The notes beneath the pieces are model-generated. The model did no database searches and was not told the origin of the DNA. It saw nothing but the letters and a program-made list of their open reading frames with translations. Made by a program: the position numbers and the translations under genes. A stretch of DNA of 64,000 nt, from NCBI GenBank assembly GCA_050010595.1, contig JBEKKS010000001.1, positions 62,001 to 126,000 on the forward strand. The letters run 5' to 3'. The number at the start of each line of letters is the position of its first letter. Positions within the stretch are counted from its first letter, which is position 1. The stretch is from Palsa-513 sp050010595 (GTDB lineage Bacteria > Actinomycetota > Thermoleophilia > Solirubrobacterales > Solirubrobacteraceae). Of this stretch, positions 26,261 to 37,461 are shown piece by piece.

Positions 26261-26973
26261 TGCGCCGCGAATTCATCATTGCCGTGCGGGCCATGATCGT
26301 CACCGCGATCGCGTTCGGCTTGATCTACCCGCTTGCGATCACAGGGATCGGTCAGGTCATCTTCCCCGGTAAGGCCAACGGCTCGCTGATCAAGCGCGAC
26401 GGCGTCGTCGTCGGCTCCGCGCTGATCGGCCAGCAGTTCTACGAGGACGTGATCGGCGCGAACGGCAAGGTCGAGATGAGCAAGGGCACGCCCGTCACGC
26501 AACCGGACCCCAAGTACTTCCAGACGCGGCCGTCAGGAACCGTTCCGGCCGACAACGCGGAGGCGAGCTCGTTCGCCAACTACGGCCCGAACAGCACAGT
26601 GACGCTTGCGGCGCTGCAGGCGAACGTCACGACCTACCTCTGCATGAACGCCAGCGTTCCGTTCGCAACGTGTGACAGCAAGGGCTTCAACAAGGCGGAC
26701 ACGCTCTACGACCCTCATGTCACGAGCGCAGCGCAGGTCCCGGTCGATGCAGCCGACACCTCGGCGTCGGGAGTCGACCCCGACATCTCCGTCGCAAACG
26801 CGAAGATCCAGGCCTACCGCGTCGCCGCCGTGCGCCACCTATCGCTCGCGACCGTCGACCGCCTCGTCTCACAGAACACCACCGCTCGTAGCCTCGACTT
26901 CCTCGGCGAGCCAGGGGTCGACGTGCTCGAGCTCAACCTCGCGCTTGACCGCATCAGCAACGGGAGCAAGTAG
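26260..26973 (+). CDS. kdpC: potassium-transporting ATPase subunit C
   Basis: A 237-residue protein with one N-terminal membrane helix (about 8-28; IVTAIAFGLIYPLAITGIGQ) and an extracytoplasmic domain. KdpC motifs visible are GSLIKRDGVVVGSALIGQQF, YFQTRPSGT and the end region VSVANAKIQAYRVAA-like with VDPDISVANAKIQAYRVA. It helps assemble and stabilise the KdpAB complex. It is longer than the usual 190 residues because of an insert between about 120 and 165 holding two Cys. It lies before kdpB, which is unusual. Confidence 0.92.
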   Translation: MRREFIIAVRAMIVTAIAFGLIYPLAITGIGQVIFPGKANGSLIKRDGVVVGSALIGQQFYEDVIGANGKVEMSKGTPVTQPDPKYFQTRPSGTVPADNAEASSFANYGPNSTVTLAALQANVTTYLCMNASVPFATCDSKGFNKADTLYDPHVTSAAQVPVDAADTSASGVDPDISVANAKIQAYRVAAVRHLSLATVDRLVSQNTTARSLDFLGEPGVDVLELNLALDRISNGSK

Positions 26974-26975
26974 AC

Positions 26976-29054
<2,079 letters not shown>

Positions 29055-29148
29055 CAGCGCCGCACCACTCGCGGCGATCAAGCGCCGCGACGTCACGCAC
29101 CAGCCGCACTCGCGACCCGTGCAGTCGAGCGTCTAGCAGCCACGGCAC

Positions 29149-30279
29149 GTGACCGAGTCCATGCGACGCGGCTCGCACCGCGTATTCCTTGGTATGGCGG
29201 CCGGCGTCGGCAAGACCTACCGCATGCTCCAGGAGGGCCAGGCGGAGGCCGAGAGCGGCCGTGACGTCGTAATCGGCTATCTCGAGGCGCACGGCCGCGC
29301 GGAGACCGAGGAGCAGGCGCGTGGCCTCGAGCTGATCCCGCGCAGGCGCGTGGCCTATCGCGACACGACGCTCGAGGAGATGGATCTCCCCGGGATCCTG
29401 GCGCGCGCGCCCGAGCTGTGCTTGATCGACGAGCTGGCGCATACCAACGCCCCCGCGCTCGAGCACCAGAAGCGCTGGCAGGACGTCGAGGCGATCCTCG
29501 ACGCGGGCATCAATGTCTTCTCGACGGTCAACGTGCAGCACCTCGAGAGCCTCAACGACCAGGTCGCCGACCTGACGAACATGCGGGTCCGCGAGACGAT
29601 CCCTGATGCCGTTCTCAACTCCGCCGACGAGGTCGTGCTGATCGACCTGACGCCGCGCGAGCTGATCGAGCGGTTGAAGGCGGGCAAGATCTACAGGCCG
29701 GATCGCATCGAGGCCGCACTCAACAACTTCTTCAAGCTCGAGAACCTCGCGGCACTGCGCGAAGTCTCTCTCCGCCAGGTCGCCGAGGAGGTCGAGGCCA
29801 AGCGCCTGACGCCTGTCAGCCAGATGCGCGAGGAGCGACTCGCCGAGACGGCAGCGCCGCAGGCGGTCGGCGAGCGTCTGCTCGCGCTCGTCAAGCTCAC
29901 GCCCGCTTCGCAACGCGTCGTGAGGCGCGCTTACCGCTCCTCGCAGCGCCTCGGCGGCGAGCTCGACCTGCTCCACGTGGCGAAGCCAGGCACGCTCCTG
30001 AGCCTCGAGAAAGACCCGGATATGGGCGCGTTGCGCCGCCTCGCCTCGGTCCTCGGTGCGCATCTAATAGTCGAGGAGGGCGACAGCGTCGCCCAGGTCG
30101 CAGCGCACGTGGCGCGCGATCGCGGCACCACCTACATCCTGATGGGCCGGCCGAACCCGCGCAACGCCCTCGCCCGCCTGTCGAAGCCAGCGCTACCCTT
30201 CGAGTTGATGCGCGAGCTTCCGGGAGTCGACTTGCGAATAGTCGCCGACCGCACCCAACTGACTGTGAACCCCGAATGA
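29149..30279 (+). CDS. KdpD N-terminal half: nucleotide-binding sensor plus USP domain
   Basis: A 376-residue soluble protein matching only the N-terminal cytosolic part of the KdpD sensor kinase. Residues 10-215 are the KdpD domain with Walker A GMAAGVGKT, Walker B LIDELAHTN and the VNVQHLESLND segment. Residues 243-370 are a universal stress protein domain (LTPASQRVVRRAYRSSQRL). There are no membrane helices and no kinase core. It ends with an ATGA overlap into the next USP-like gene. The matching kinase half is at 31706-33142 on the other strand. This split-KdpD layout still allows KdpE control of the pump. Confidence 0.85.
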   Translation: MTESMRRGSHRVFLGMAAGVGKTYRMLQEGQAEAESGRDVVIGYLEAHGRAETEEQARGLELIPRRRVAYRDTTLEEMDLPGILARAPELCLIDELAHTNAPALEHQKRWQDVEAILDAGINVFSTVNVQHLESLNDQVADLTNMRVRETIPDAVLNSADEVVLIDLTPRELIERLKAGKIYRPDRIEAALNNFFKLENLAALREVSLRQVAEEVEAKRLTPVSQMREERLAETAAPQAVGERLLALVKLTPASQRVVRRAYRSSQRLGGELDLLHVAKPGTLLSLEKDPDMGALRRLASVLGAHLIVEEGDSVAQVAAHVARDRGTTYILMGRPNPRNALARLSKPALPFELMRELPGVDLRIVADRTQLTVNPE

Positions 30280-31016
30280 GCCCTGGAACGTTGATTCTCG
30301 CGATCGTTCTCGCGCTCGTCCTGATTGGGATCGTCGCTCGCGAGCTGCTCACGCACCGCCCACGCCACCTGACGGCGTCCTCGCAGCGGATTGTGTTTCC
30401 GTTCGTCGCGCAGGGCCTCTCGCAACGCGGCCTGGACGCGGCATTGCGCCTGGCACGCAACGAAGATGCGACGCTCGTCCCGGTTTTCCTCGCACGCGTC
30501 CCGATGCACCTCCCGCTCGACACCGCGCTACCGCGCGAATGCGACTCAGGACTGCCGCTGCTAGAGCTCGTCGAGCAGCGCGCGCTCACAGCCGGTATCC
30601 CCGTCGATGCGCGCATCGAGCGCGGCCGCACGCTGCGCCACGCCCTGCAGGAGCTCGCGGACCACGAGCGCTTCGACACGATGGTCGTCGCCGCTGTCGA
30701 CGCGACCGAGGCTGGCTTTCATCCGGACGACATCGGCTGGCTGCTCGCCCACGTCGACGGCGAGATCATCGTCATCCGGGCGGGCGATCGGGTCGGTGTC
30801 AGGCCGCGTGGCCGCCGCGGAAAGGGACGCCGTCGACAGCTGGCACAGGTTGGGTTGTCAGCGCCGGAGCAGCAGGGCGAAAACGGCAGCCGGCGCCGCC
30901 CGCCAGGCGCGCACAAGCCGGAGAGCGACAGCTCCTTCACCACTGGTCAGCCCGTGCCGCGGGCGGGCTCGCGGCGCAGCCGCCGCACCAGTCGCCCCAC
31001 GGGCACGGCCTCCTAG
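30276..31016 (+). CDS. membrane-anchored universal-stress-like protein
   Basis: A 246-residue protein. Residues 3-24 are one membrane helix (LILAIVLALVLIGIVARELL). Residues 37-170 follow a USP fold: RIVFPFVAQGLSQRGLDAAL at the start and FDTMVVAAV then GEIIVIRAG at the end. Residues 175-246 are a basic low-complexity tail. The ATG overlaps the KdpD N-terminal gene stop, so it is cotranscribed with the pump. It may add a second regulatory USP module at the membrane (inference). Confidence 0.7.
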   Translation: MSPGTLILAIVLALVLIGIVARELLTHRPRHLTASSQRIVFPFVAQGLSQRGLDAALRLARNEDATLVPVFLARVPMHLPLDTALPRECDSGLPLLELVEQRALTAGIPVDARIERGRTLRHALQELADHERFDTMVVAAVDATEAGFHPDDIGWLLAHVDGEIIVIRAGDRVGVRPRGRRGKGRRRQLAQVGLSAPEQQGENGSRRRPPGAHKPESDSSFTTGQPVPRAGSRRSRRTSRPTGTAS

Positions 31017-31025
31017 CACGACGTT

Positions 31026-31706
31026 CTAAGCGCTGAAGCGGTAACCGACGCCGGCATCTGTGCGGATGAAATTCCGCGTCGCGCTGCCGTCTCCGAGCTT
31101 GCGGCGCAGGTTGGCGATGTGCGTTCGCAGCAGTGGTGTCGCATCGGCGTACTCGGGTCCCCAGACCTCGGTCAGCAGCCGGCTGTGAGTCATCAGCAGA
31201 CCGCGGTTCACGGCAAGCTCACGCAGCAACGAGAACTCGAGCGGGGTCAGGTGGATCTCCTCGCCGTTGACGGTCAGCGCGTGCGCTGCCAGGTCGATCA
31301 CGAGCCCGTCGACCTCGATCCGCGGCTCGACCTCGGCTCGGCCGGCGCGCCGCAGCACCGCCTGCAGGCGGGCCACGAGCTCGCCGGGCCCGAACGGCTT
31401 CGTCACGTAATCGTCGGCTCCGACCTGCAGCGCGGCGATCTTCGTCTCTTCCTCGTTGACCGCCGAGAGAACGATGATCGGGAGCTCACTCCATGAGCGC
31501 AGCTCACGGCAGACTTCGATCCCGGGTCGATCCGGCAGCATCAGGTCGATGATCGCCGCATGCGGCGCGGAGAGCGCGGCGCGATCGAGCGCCTCCTCGG
31601 CCGTCGCGGTTGTCAGCACCTCGTAGCCGGCACCACGCAGCACGAGCCGCAGAGCCCGCAGGATCTGCGGGTCGTCGTCACAAACGAGGATTCGCTCGCC
31701 TGCCAT
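31026..31706 (-). CDS. kdpE: OmpR-family response regulator, KdpE-like
   Basis: A 226-residue response regulator. The receiver domain (1-120) has the acidic pocket CDDDP, phospho-acceptor Asp in IIDLMLPDRPG, SA in VLSA and Lys in DYVTKPF. The C-terminal winged helix (130-226) has LTPLEFSLLRELAVN and the recognition region DATPLLRTHIANLRRKLGD. Its start overlaps the stop of the histidine kinase gene by one base. The position facing the kdp genes and the sequence pattern make control of kdp likely; the repeats at 24202 are the candidate site. Confidence 0.88.
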   Translation of the reverse strand: MAGERILVCDDDPQILRALRLVLRGAGYEVLTTATAEEALDRAALSAPHAAIIDLMLPDRPGIEVCRELRSWSELPIIVLSAVNEEETKIAALQVGADDYVTKPFGPGELVARLQAVLRRAGRAEVEPRIEVDGLVIDLAAHALTVNGEEIHLTPLEFSLLRELAVNRGLLMTHSRLLTEVWGPEYADATPLLRTHIANLRRKLGDGSATRNFIRTDAGVGYRFSA

Positions 31707-33142
31707 CAGCCAACCGCAGGCACGGCGGGCTGCGGGCGGGTCACGGCAGGCTCAGCCACCGGAAGCTCGACGACGAAGCTCGTGCCCTGCCCGGGCAGCG
31801 ACTCGGCACTGATCTTCCCCCCATCGTGCTCGACGAAACCGCGGGCGATCGCGAGACCGAGCCCCGATCCCTGGTGCTCGGGACCATCTGTCGCGGAGCG
31901 GTAGAACGGCAGGAAGATCCGGTCAAGCTCGCTCGGGCGAATGCCCGGTCCCTGATCGACGATCCGCACCCGCAGCCGCTCGCCTGCGCGGTGTGCGCGG
32001 ATCGACACGGGCTTGCCGGCCGAGTAGCGCGCTGCGTTCTCCAGCAGGTTGGCGAACGCGCGCTCGAGTTGAGCGGGGTCGCCTGAGACGAGCGGTAGCT
32101 CGTCGTCGAGCGAGATCCTGAACTCCTGCGCCGGGCTGTCGGCCTGGACGTATGCGATCGCTTCGTGCAGGACGTCGTCGATCGCGTACGGCACCCGGCG
32201 ATGCTCCGCAGTTCCCGCCTGCAACAGCGAGAGGTCGAGCAGCTTCTCAATCAAGCGCGAGAGTCGCATCGCGGCCACGCGGACGACGTCGACGGCCTCC
32301 GCGCCCTCTGGCGTATCCGTCGGGAGCGTCGTCGCAGCGGTGATGATCGCGGTGATCGGGGTGCGCAGGTCGTGCGAGACCGAGCGCAGCACGGCGGTCT
32401 TCATCTCGTCGTTACGCCGCAGCAGCGCCGTTTCAACCACTTCGGCCTCGAGCTCCGCGCGCTGCAGCGCGGCCGCGAGAACCGATTGCAGCGCCGGAAC
32501 GATCCGCTCGCTCACGCGCTCACGCTCAGCAGCGGTGAGGGTCGCGGGCACGAGCAGCGTCGCGATCACGCTTCCGCTGTCACGCAGCGGGAACGCCAGC
32601 CGGCGATCGGCTGGCACCTCCCCCAGCTCGATCGCCGCCGACGAAAGACCGAGGACCGACGTCAGACGCTGCGCGGCGGCGCCGAGCACAACGTCCAGAC
32701 GCGAGCCACCGAGCATCAGGCGTGCCATCTCGGTTGCGAGGTCCGCCTCCCGGCGCCGCTCCTCGGCCTCCGCGGCCCGGTTGCGAGCGAGATCACCGAC
32801 GACACCCGCGACACCCGCCACGACCAGGAAGGTGACCAGGGACACCCAGTCGCTCGCGTTGCTGAGCGTGATCTGCCCAACGACGGGGAGGTGGAAGTAG
32901 TTGTAGGCAAGCGCGCTGCCGAGCGCGGTCAAGAGCCCGAGTGCACTCCCCCAATACGTCGCGACGAGGACGACGATCGGTAGGTAGACGACGCCGAGCG
33001 AGTCGATCGGCGCGACGTGCGCAAGCGGATACACCGCAAGCGTCGCGGCAACGGCTCCACCGATCGCGGCGAGCACGCCTACAGCAAGCGGCGGACGTGG
33101 ACTGCGCAACAGCAGCGGCGAGAGCATCCCCACATTCTCCAT
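31706..33142 (-). CDS. KdpD-like histidine kinase, C-terminal half
   Basis: A 478-residue membrane histidine kinase with four N-terminal helices (about 12-115; LAVGVLAAIGGAVAATLAVY, VVYLPIVVLVATYWGSALGL), which is the DUF4118 region of KdpD. A GAF-like domain (about 140-215), a HisKA domain (LRSVSHDLRTPITAIITAA), and a HATPase domain (FANLLENAARYS, DQGPGI, GSGLGLAIARG) follow. It lacks the Walker/USP half, which is a separate gene at 29149. The two pieces together equal one KdpD. Confidence 0.88.
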   Translation of the reverse strand: MENVGMLSPLLLRSPRPPLAVGVLAAIGGAVAATLAVYPLAHVAPIDSLGVVYLPIVVLVATYWGSALGLLTALGSALAYNYFHLPVVGQITLSNASDWVSLVTFLVVAGVAGVVGDLARNRAAEAEERRREADLATEMARLMLGGSRLDVVLGAAAQRLTSVLGLSSAAIELGEVPADRRLAFPLRDSGSVIATLLVPATLTAAERERVSERIVPALQSVLAAALQRAELEAEVVETALLRRNDEMKTAVLRSVSHDLRTPITAIITAATTLPTDTPEGAEAVDVVRVAAMRLSRLIEKLLDLSLLQAGTAEHRRVPYAIDDVLHEAIAYVQADSPAQEFRISLDDELPLVSGDPAQLERAFANLLENAARYSAGKPVSIRAHRAGERLRVRIVDQGPGIRPSELDRIFLPFYRSATDGPEHQGSGLGLAIARGFVEHDGGKISAESLPGQGTSFVVELPVAEPAVTRPQPAVPAVG

Positions 33143-33169
33143 CGCGCGCCAGTGGCGCGCCCGCGCAAC

Positions 33170-33376
33170 CTACGGGTAGAGCTGCTGACCGCTGTCGCTG
33201 TCGACGATCCTGATCGCGATCGAGGGGCAAGCCTGGGCGGCAGCGAGCATCAACTCGCGCGGACCGTCGCCGATTACGACCGCGACGTCCTCGAGGCGGA
33301 ATATCTCCGGCGCGATGTCCTCGCAGTCGCCGTGCGCGGAGCACGCGTTTGCATCGATCACGGGTACGAGGGTCAT
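33170..33376 (-). CDS. small ferredoxin, 3Fe-4S type
   Basis: A 68-residue cytosolic iron-sulfur protein. Cysteines lie in NACSAHGDCEDIAPEIF and in AQACPSIAI, with His in place of the second cluster cysteine (CxxHGxC...CP). That pattern is typical of the [3Fe-4S] ferredoxins that serve cytochrome P450s and related oxygenases. The ATG overlaps the stop of the reductase gene by 4 bp, so the pair is coupled. No oxygenase is adjacent in this window. Confidence 0.85.
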   Translation of the reverse strand: MTLVPVIDANACSAHGDCEDIAPEIFRLEDVAVVIGDGPRELMLAAAQACPSIAIRIVDSDSGQQLYP

Positions 33377-34560
33377 GCGGGTGTCCTTTCGGTCGTTGGA
33401 CTGAGGCGTTGGCGCAGCTCGGCTACAGCCCGTGGACGGCCGACGACGAGCGCGGCGACGAGCTCTCCGCCCCTGCTGTAGCTGGCCACGAAGTCGTTCT
33501 CGGCTGGATCGCCCTCGATCGTTATCGAGTCCGCGAGCTGGGCGTGGCCGAGGTACTGGATGCGCAGGCCGTATTGATCGCTCCAGAAACTCGACGGCGC
33601 CGGCGCCGATGGCTCGCGCCCGAGGATCGTGTGAGCGACCTGAACGCCCTGCCGCGAGGCGGCTTCCCAGTGACCGCTGAGGGCATGGCGCTCGAGCACG
33701 GGGTCGAAGGCGGCGGCGGCATCGCCCGCCGCGTAGACAGCCGGAAGGGGTGTGCGGCCCGCAGCGTCGATCGGCACCCCGGAGGCCGGGATTCCGGCGG
33801 ATTCGAGCCACTCGACGTCCGGTCTCACACCGACGCCGACAAGCACGTGATCGCATGGGATGCTGCGTCCGCCCGCCAGCGTCAGCGTCTCGATCCGATC
33901 ATCCCCACGGACCGCCTTCACGTGTGCTCCGAGGATCAGCTCGACACCGTGTCCTGTGTGTAGCCGCGCAAACCACTCGCCCATCTGTGGCCCGAGTAGG
34001 GCGACCAGCGGGAAGCTCTCTATCTCGATGACAGTTACGGGTGCGTCCGCCGCGCGTGCAGCGGCGGCAACCTCCTGACCGATGAACCCGGCTCCAATCA
34101 CGACGAGGCGCCGGCGCTCCTCGAAGAGGCGCCGCAACAGCGCGGAGTCCTCAACCGTCCGCAGCGTGCTGACGTTGCGATAGCCATGAAGCAGCGGCAG
34201 CGTTCGCGGTCGTGCACCGGTTGCGATGACGAGCTGGTCGTAGTCGAGCGCCGTGCCGTCGCTCAGCTTGACGACATGCGCCGCACCGTCGAGTGACGCC
34301 GCGCGGACACCAAGGATCAATTCCACCTCGTGCTCGTCGTACCAGGACGCTGGCCGGAAGGACGGCGCGACTTGCTCTGCCTCGAGCGCCAGCGACTCTT
34401 TTGACAAGGGAGGCCTGTCGTATGGCGCGTGGTCCTCGCCGCAGACGATGCGCAGGCGGCCCTCATAGCCGCCGCGGCGCAAGGTCTCCACGCAGCGCTG
34501 GGCGGCGAGGCCGCCACCGACGATCAGTACGCCGTCGCCCATCGTTTGCTCGGCTGACAC
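33373..34560 (-). CDS. FAD-dependent ferredoxin reductase
   Basis: A 395-residue flavoenzyme of the rubredoxin/ferredoxin reductase type (class of putidaredoxin reductase). The FAD Rossmann motif is VLIVGGGLAAQRCVETLR, the NAD motif is VIGAGFIGQEVAAAARAA near 148, and the second FAD motif is PAVYAAGDAAAAF near 270. It passes electrons from NAD(P)H to the ferredoxin encoded next. GTG start; an ATG six codons further in is possible. Confidence 0.88.
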   Translation of the reverse strand: MSAEQTMGDGVLIVGGGLAAQRCVETLRRGGYEGRLRIVCGEDHAPYDRPPLSKESLALEAEQVAPSFRPASWYDEHEVELILGVRAASLDGAAHVVKLSDGTALDYDQLVIATGARPRTLPLLHGYRNVSTLRTVEDSALLRRLFEERRRLVVIGAGFIGQEVAAAARAADAPVTVIEIESFPLVALLGPQMGEWFARLHTGHGVELILGAHVKAVRGDDRIETLTLAGGRSIPCDHVLVGVGVRPDVEWLESAGIPASGVPIDAAGRTPLPAVYAAGDAAAAFDPVLERHALSGHWEAASRQGVQVAHTILGREPSAPAPSSFWSDQYGLRIQYLGHAQLADSITIEGDPAENDFVASYSRGGELVAALVVGRPRAVAELRQRLSPTTERTPA

Positions 34561-34623
34561 GCGCGAATCATCCGCGCCCCGGCTTGGCTGCGCATCAGAG
34601 GTTCCTGTGCGTTGTCTGAGAGA

Positions 34624-35055
34624 TCAGCGGCGTGCGCGCCGGGCGCGCCGCGCACGCTTCGCCCTTGCACGCGAGCGCTTGATCCGCTGCTCGATGGGCC
34701 GCACCGTCCCCTTCGCTCGGTCCCACTCCGTGCCCGAGCGCGCGGGACTGTGACCCCGCGCATCGTTCATGATGATCCGTCCGATTCCGAGCAGCAGGAC
34801 AGCTGCCGCAGCGAAGATCGCGATCTCCTCGGTCGCCGACAGACCACCGGAGCTCGCCGTGCTGCTGCTCGTGCTCGAAACGGTCACCGGTCCGGTCTGG
34901 GTTTGGCTGGTGGCCGTCGTCGTCGTGGACGGCGTCGTGATCGACGGTAGCGTCGAGAGCGCTCCGGTGCCCGTGCTCGCAGCGCCAGCCGCGCCAGCCG
35001 TCGTCGCGAGTATTGCCAGCGTCGCTGCAGCAAGGCGGATCGAGCGCAAGAGCAT
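34624..35055 (-). CDS. secreted or membrane protein with Thr/Ser linker and basic tail
   Basis: A 143-residue protein. Residues 1-25 are a signal peptide (LAAATLAILATTAGAAGAAS). Residues 26-70 are Ser/Thr-rich low complexity. Residues 78-98 are a membrane helix (EEIAIFAAAAVLLLGIGRII). Residues 100-143 are a very basic tail ending in repeated RRARR. The topology would place the linker outside and the tail in the cytosol, where it might bind nucleic acid or membrane. Uncharacterised. Divergent from the next gene. Confidence 0.6.
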   Translation of the reverse strand: MLLRSIRLAAATLAILATTAGAAGAASTGTGALSTLPSITTPSTTTTATSQTQTGPVTVSSTSSSTASSGGLSATEEIAIFAAAAVLLLGIGRIIMNDARGHSPARSGTEWDRAKGTVRPIEQRIKRSRARAKRARRARRARR

Positions 35056-35130
35056 CGTCCCAATATATCCCGGCTCCTGGCGGCGGACCGCGGCCGGCCC
35101 GCGCCGCGTGCCCCTCTAGACTTCACTTTC

Positions 35131-35742
35131 ATGCCGCCCAAGCAGCGCCAGATCCGCATGGAGCAGCGCAACGCGCCGATGGACGTGATGGAGCAGCTCC
35201 AGTCACGCAGCGACGAGCAGCTCCAAAACGAGACGAAGTACCGCGCGATCGCGATGTCGATTCTCGGGACGCGCGCCGCGGAGCGCTACGACGCCGACGC
35301 GGCCCGCAGCTACTTCCAGCGTGCGATCTCGGCGGCGCGTCCACAGGAGCGCTTGCAGATCCGGCGCATGGCCGATGCGTCGCTCGCGCTTGCCGAGCGC
35401 CGCGCCGGCGACCTCAAGGAAGCCGTCGAGAAGCTCGGCCAGGCGCCGCCCACACGCCGCCAGCTCTTCGGGCTGCAGGCGATGGGATTGATTGCGCCCC
35501 CGCGCGGCGCCGGCGTCCCGCGCCGGATTCGTGGCGTGCTGATCGGGATTCTCCTCGTCGTCGTGATAATCGCGCTCGGGACCGGCATCGTGAAGCTCGT
35601 CTCGCTTCCGTTCGGAGGCGAAGCCTGGCCGCCGTCGGTGCTGCTCGGCGTGCTGCTCGACGTCGTGGTGCTCGTGATCCTCACGCAGGTCGGGCGCCGG
35701 CGTGCGAAGGCAGCGCGCGCCAAGGCCGGCTTCCCGACCTGA
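35131..35742 (+). CDS. hypothetical membrane protein with helical N-terminal domain
   Basis: A 203-residue protein. Residues 1-125 are helical and charged, and may hold two TPR-like helices (YDADAARSYFQRAISAAR, then AGDLKEAVEKLGQ). Residues 133-160 and 168-185 are membrane helices (GVLIGILLVVVIIALGTGI, VLLGVLLDVVVLVILTQVG). I do not recognise a family. It precedes the small basic protein and murT on the same strand. Confidence 0.6.
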   Translation: MPPKQRQIRMEQRNAPMDVMEQLQSRSDEQLQNETKYRAIAMSILGTRAAERYDADAARSYFQRAISAARPQERLQIRRMADASLALAERRAGDLKEAVEKLGQAPPTRRQLFGLQAMGLIAPPRGAGVPRRIRGVLIGILLVVVIIALGTGIVKLVSLPFGGEAWPPSVLLGVLLDVVVLVILTQVGRRRAKAARAKAGFPT

Positions 35743-35786
35743 CCGGGCTGACCCTCGATCCGCGGGGACGCCACGACCGTTCCCAG

Positions 35787-36071
35787 ATGAGCCCGAAGCA
35801 GACCCACCACAAGCATTCCTCGACCAAGGGCTACCGTCGCCTGCTCGACCGCCTGGCCGATCATCCGGCGGTGCACCGCGTCGCAACCGGTCGCGTGACG
35901 CCCCGGATGGGCTCGGGGCGACCGGTGGCGGCGATCTCCAAGGTGCGCCATGTCGCCTCCGGACTGTCGATCACGATCAACACCGACGGCGCAATCGTCG
36001 ACGCGTACGTGATCACGGACCGTCCCGAGGAGGTCGAGCAGTTCATGGCCGAGCAGGGTTGGACCGGCTGA
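35787..36071 (+). CDS. small basic hypothetical protein
   Basis: A 94-residue protein from the ATG at 35787. The first 45 residues are rich in Lys, His and Arg (MSPKQTHHKHSSTKGYRRLL) and the C-terminal half looks like a small mixed alpha/beta fold (ISKVRHVASGLSITINTDG, AYVITDRPEEVEQFM). The long open frame upstream in the same phase is a shadow of the preceding gene. It lies 16 bp before murT. The family is unknown; it may bind RNA or DNA. Confidence 0.6.
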   Translation: MSPKQTHHKHSSTKGYRRLLDRLADHPAVHRVATGRVTPRMGSGRPVAAISKVRHVASGLSITINTDGAIVDAYVITDRPEEVEQFMAEQGWTG

Positions 36072-36087
36072 GAAGGTCGCGGGCGCT

Positions 36088-37461
36088 GTGAACGTGTTCG
36101 CTGCAAAAGTCGCGCTCGCGCGCGCCGCGGGAGGGGCTTCGCGCCTCGTCGGGCGCGGCGCTACGAGCATGCCCGGGACGATCCTCCTCGCACTCGACAG
36201 CGGCGCGATCGGGCAGCTCGCAAGCGGTCTCGCGCGCGGCAGCGTGACGATCTCGGCGACCAACGGGAAGACGACGACGGCCGCGTTCGCCAGCTCGATT
36301 CTCGCTTGCGCCGGCATCTCCACGGTTGACAACTTCGCGGGCGCAAACATGGCCGGCGGCATCGCCTCGGCGCTGCTTGCCGCGCGCCACCACGGACAGG
36401 AGACGGCTGAGCTGGGGGTCTTCGAAGTCGACGAGTTCTGGCTCAAGTCCGTTGCCGCCGCGCTCGAGCCGCGCGTGATCGTGCTCGCGAATCTCTTCCG
36501 TGATCAGCTCGACCGCTACGGGGAGCTCGAGACGATTGGAGAGCGCTGGGCAGAGGTCGTCGCCGAGCGGTCCGGGACGCTCGTTCTAGGGGCCGACGAT
36601 CCGCTCGTCGCGCAGCTCGGCGCCGACTCGCCGGGCTCCCTGTATTTCGGTATCGAAGACCCGAACATGGCGCGAGCGGCGGGCCTCGCCCACGCGGCGG
36701 ACTCCAAGCAGTGCCGGCGCTGCGGCGGCGCCTACCGTTATCAGCGCGTCTACATCGCGCACCTCGGCGTGTACGAGTGTGGCCAGTGCGGTCAGCGCCG
36801 CCCCGATCCGGCGGTCAGCGCGCACAACGTGCGCCTACAGGGCATCCGTAGCGCGAGCTTCACGCTCCAGACGCCGGCCGGGACCGGCGAGGTCACGATC
36901 GATCTGCCGGGGCTCTACAACGTCTACAACGCGCTCGCCGCCGCCGCGCTCGCGACCGCGCTCGAGATCCCCCTCGAGACGATCGTCGACGGTTTGAGCG
37001 CTGCCAAGGCGATGTTTGGTCGATCCGAGCGGCTGCGTAGCGGCAATCACGAGCTGACGATCCTCCTGATGAAGAACCCGGCCGGAGCCAACGAGCTGCT
37101 GCGCACGCTCGCACTCGAGCCGGGCGAGCACGACCTGCTCGCGCTTCTGAACGATCGCGACGCCGACGGTCGCGACGTGTCCTGGATCTGGGACGCCGAC
37201 TTCGAGGAGTTCGCGCCGCGCGTGCGACGCGTGACGTGCTCCGGAATCCGTGCCGCCGAGCTGGCGCTCCGCTTCAAGTACGCCGGCGTCAGTGCCGAGC
37301 GCATCATCCTCGAGCCGGCGATCGGCGACGCTCTCGATATCGCACTCGCACAGCTCGACGGACAGCCCCTCTACGCGCTGCCGACCTACACGGCAATGCT
37401 CGAGCTGCGCGAGGTCCTGCGCCGTCGCGGGATCGCCGCGAGCTCCTGGGAGCGCGCGTGA
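36088..37461 (+). CDS. murT: lipid II isoglutaminyl synthase, MurT subunit
   Basis: A 457-residue Mur-ligase-like enzyme that, with GatD, amidates the alpha-carboxyl of D-Glu in lipid II. The ATP motif is ISATNGKTTTAAFASS, and a zinc ribbon with CRRCGG and CGQCGQ lies at about 209-235, typical of MurT and absent from ordinary Mur ligases. The C-terminal DUF1727 region is present. GTG start. It ends in an overlap with the following methyltransferase gene, which precedes gatD. Confidence 0.92.
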   Translation: MNVFAAKVALARAAGGASRLVGRGATSMPGTILLALDSGAIGQLASGLARGSVTISATNGKTTTAAFASSILACAGISTVDNFAGANMAGGIASALLAARHHGQETAELGVFEVDEFWLKSVAAALEPRVIVLANLFRDQLDRYGELETIGERWAEVVAERSGTLVLGADDPLVAQLGADSPGSLYFGIEDPNMARAAGLAHAADSKQCRRCGGAYRYQRVYIAHLGVYECGQCGQRRPDPAVSAHNVRLQGIRSASFTLQTPAGTGEVTIDLPGLYNVYNALAAAALATALEIPLETIVDGLSAAKAMFGRSERLRSGNHELTILLMKNPAGANELLRTLALEPGEHDLLALLNDRDADGRDVSWIWDADFEEFAPRVRRVTCSGIRAAELALRFKYAGVSAERIILEPAIGDALDIALAQLDGQPLYALPTYTAMLELREVLRRRGIAASSWERA

